From Proteles cristata cristata (lineage: Eukaryota; Chordata; Mammalia; Carnivora; Hyaenidae): DNA of 64,000 nucleotides. Positions within the stretch are counted from its first letter, which is position 1; every line of letters begins with the position of its first letter. A program made the translations under genes and the position numbers. The stretch is from NCBI GenBank assembly GCA_017311185.1, contig JAESUZ010001735.1, forward strand, positions 1,364,001 to 1,428,000, in the 5' to 3' direction. This document shows positions 63,205 through 64,000 of the stretch, piece after piece. The notes below the pieces were generated by a model. The model saw only the letters and a list, made by a program, of their open reading frames with translations, was not told the DNA's origin and searched no databases.

Positions 63205-63395
63205 GAGTGCACACCCTGCCGTGACTTACTGGCTGTGTGTCCTTGGGCAAAGGACTTGACTTCTCTGGGCTTCAGTTTCCTGATCTGTAAAACTGGGTAA
63301 TAAAAGATCGTGTTTCCTAGGATTGTTGCGAAGCTCAAAGGAGGCGTTGCATGTGAAATGCTTCGTGCACTTTCTGGCCCATAGAACGCAGGACG
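63205..63395 (+). repeat. MIR element, plus
   Basis: 'actggctgtgtgtccttggg', 'ctctgggcttcagtttcctg' and 'aggattgttgcgaagctcaa' follow MIR order. Confidence 0.92.
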
Positions 63396-63404
63396 GGGTG
63401 GATT

Positions 63405-63735
63405 AGGCTGTTGTTACTGTAACAAATAATCCCCAAGGTTTCAGTGGTTGAAGTGACAGAGGTTTCTTTGTCACTAGTGCATCCTGGGAATGGTGGATTA
63501 GTAGGGAGTGTCAGCTCTGCATTTGTCCTGCCCCGGGGACCCAGTCTGAGGGGGGCTCTGTCCTCAACCATCACGATTGTCAGGACAGGAAAAGGGAAAT
63601 GTAGTGAAATATGCACCGGCTTCAGTTTCCACATGGGGACATTGAGTGGCCCAAACGGATCACGTGGCCTCTCCTGGCTTCCCAGGGACAGAGAAGGACA
63701 ATCCTATCACACGGTGGAAAGCCAGAACCATGTAG
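63405..63735. repeat. Probable old LTR/MER-type repeat, family not assigned
   Basis: 'ctgtaacaaataatccccaa', 'ggtttcagtggttgaagtga', 'gatcacgtggcctctcctgg' resemble a widespread old repeat with the 'caatccccaaatctcagtgg' opening. Family uncertain. The plus-strand open frame (63444-63929) lies in it and is not credible. Confidence 0.45.
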
Positions 63736-64000
63736 TCATTGCACCAACAGCTGACCCTTGCTTTACTACAAGTACACTGTTATTACCCCACGGTGGCATA
63801 TCGTACATATTGTGGTTATTTCCAGTATTCATCACTATCATGCTTCGTGCACTTACTCTGGCTTCAAAAAACCTGAGCTGTTTCCTTCTGGTGCCAAAGC
63901 TGGGCTCCCATCTCTTTAGGAAAATGTAACTGAGATCATCGTTATTAAGGATAACATAAGTTCACAATAGCTCCCACTTGATGGGCAGGTGTTTTGTGCT
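63736..64000. other. Unassigned DNA to the window end
   Basis: No gene or repeat recognised. Confidence 0.35.

Noticed and set aside
63444..63929. 161-codon plus-strand frame
   Set aside because: Lies largely in an old dispersed repeat, with no domain.

Overview
This is mammalian nuclear DNA from a carnivore, almost certainly a cat (Felidae). The main evidence is about thirty tRNA-derived SINEs of the felid SINEC type. They carry the characteristic head (GGGGCGCCTGGGTGGCTCAG), an internal A/B-box region, a CT-rich middle and an A-rich tail. They lie in both orientations and several have exact target-site duplications. A carnivore-type L1 3' end at 29.7-30.2 kb supports this. The background is ordinary mammalian: MIR and L2 relics, ancient L1M fragments, MaLR-type LTRs, hAT/Charlie and Tigger-like DNA transposon relics, and (TG)n arrays. 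Family names come from recognising consensus features by eye, not from a database run, so most repeat ends are approximate.

I find no protein-coding gene I can defend. Every open frame is short (183 codons or less). Each falls in a repeat, a simple-sequence tract or G+C-rich low-complexity DNA, and none shows a recognisable domain. The window looks intergenic or deep-intronic. The only RNA-gene relic is a 3'-truncated 5S rRNA pseudogene on the minus strand at about 2.1 kb.

Layout. 0-9 kb: SINEs, an L1M patchwork, a MaLR LTR with MIR sequence on both sides, an inverted SINE-in-SINE pair at 6.1-6.5 kb, a perfect 32-bp tandem duplication at 7.4 kb and a strong G-quadruplex motif at 7.8 kb. 9-20 kb: a conserved-looking block at 9.5 kb, several MIR/SINE insertions, and an L1M copy interrupted by a SINE and a MaLR LTR at 14.6-15.8 kb. 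20-31 kb: a probable solo ERV LTR at 20.9-21.35 kb, an L1 ORF2 fossil, a second block at 23.1-23.3 kb sharing anchors with the 9.5 kb block, a long L2 and the carnivore L1 end. 31-38 kb: young SINEs, a SINE split by another SINE, and a MIR split by a young SINE. 38-49 kb is the least repetitive part and holds two CpG-rich islands (39.1-39.44 kb and 45.7-46.3 kb), which are the best candidates for regulatory DNA. 49-64 kb: dense MIR, L2, SINE and DNA-transposon relics, with AT-rich conserved-looking blocks and a small CpG cluster carrying a palindromic NRF1-type site near 62.98 kb.

There is no operon-like organisation and no new multi-gene system. The interest lies in nested insertions, probably recent SINE insertions that could be polymorphic among cats, the pseudogene, and the candidate regulatory blocks.
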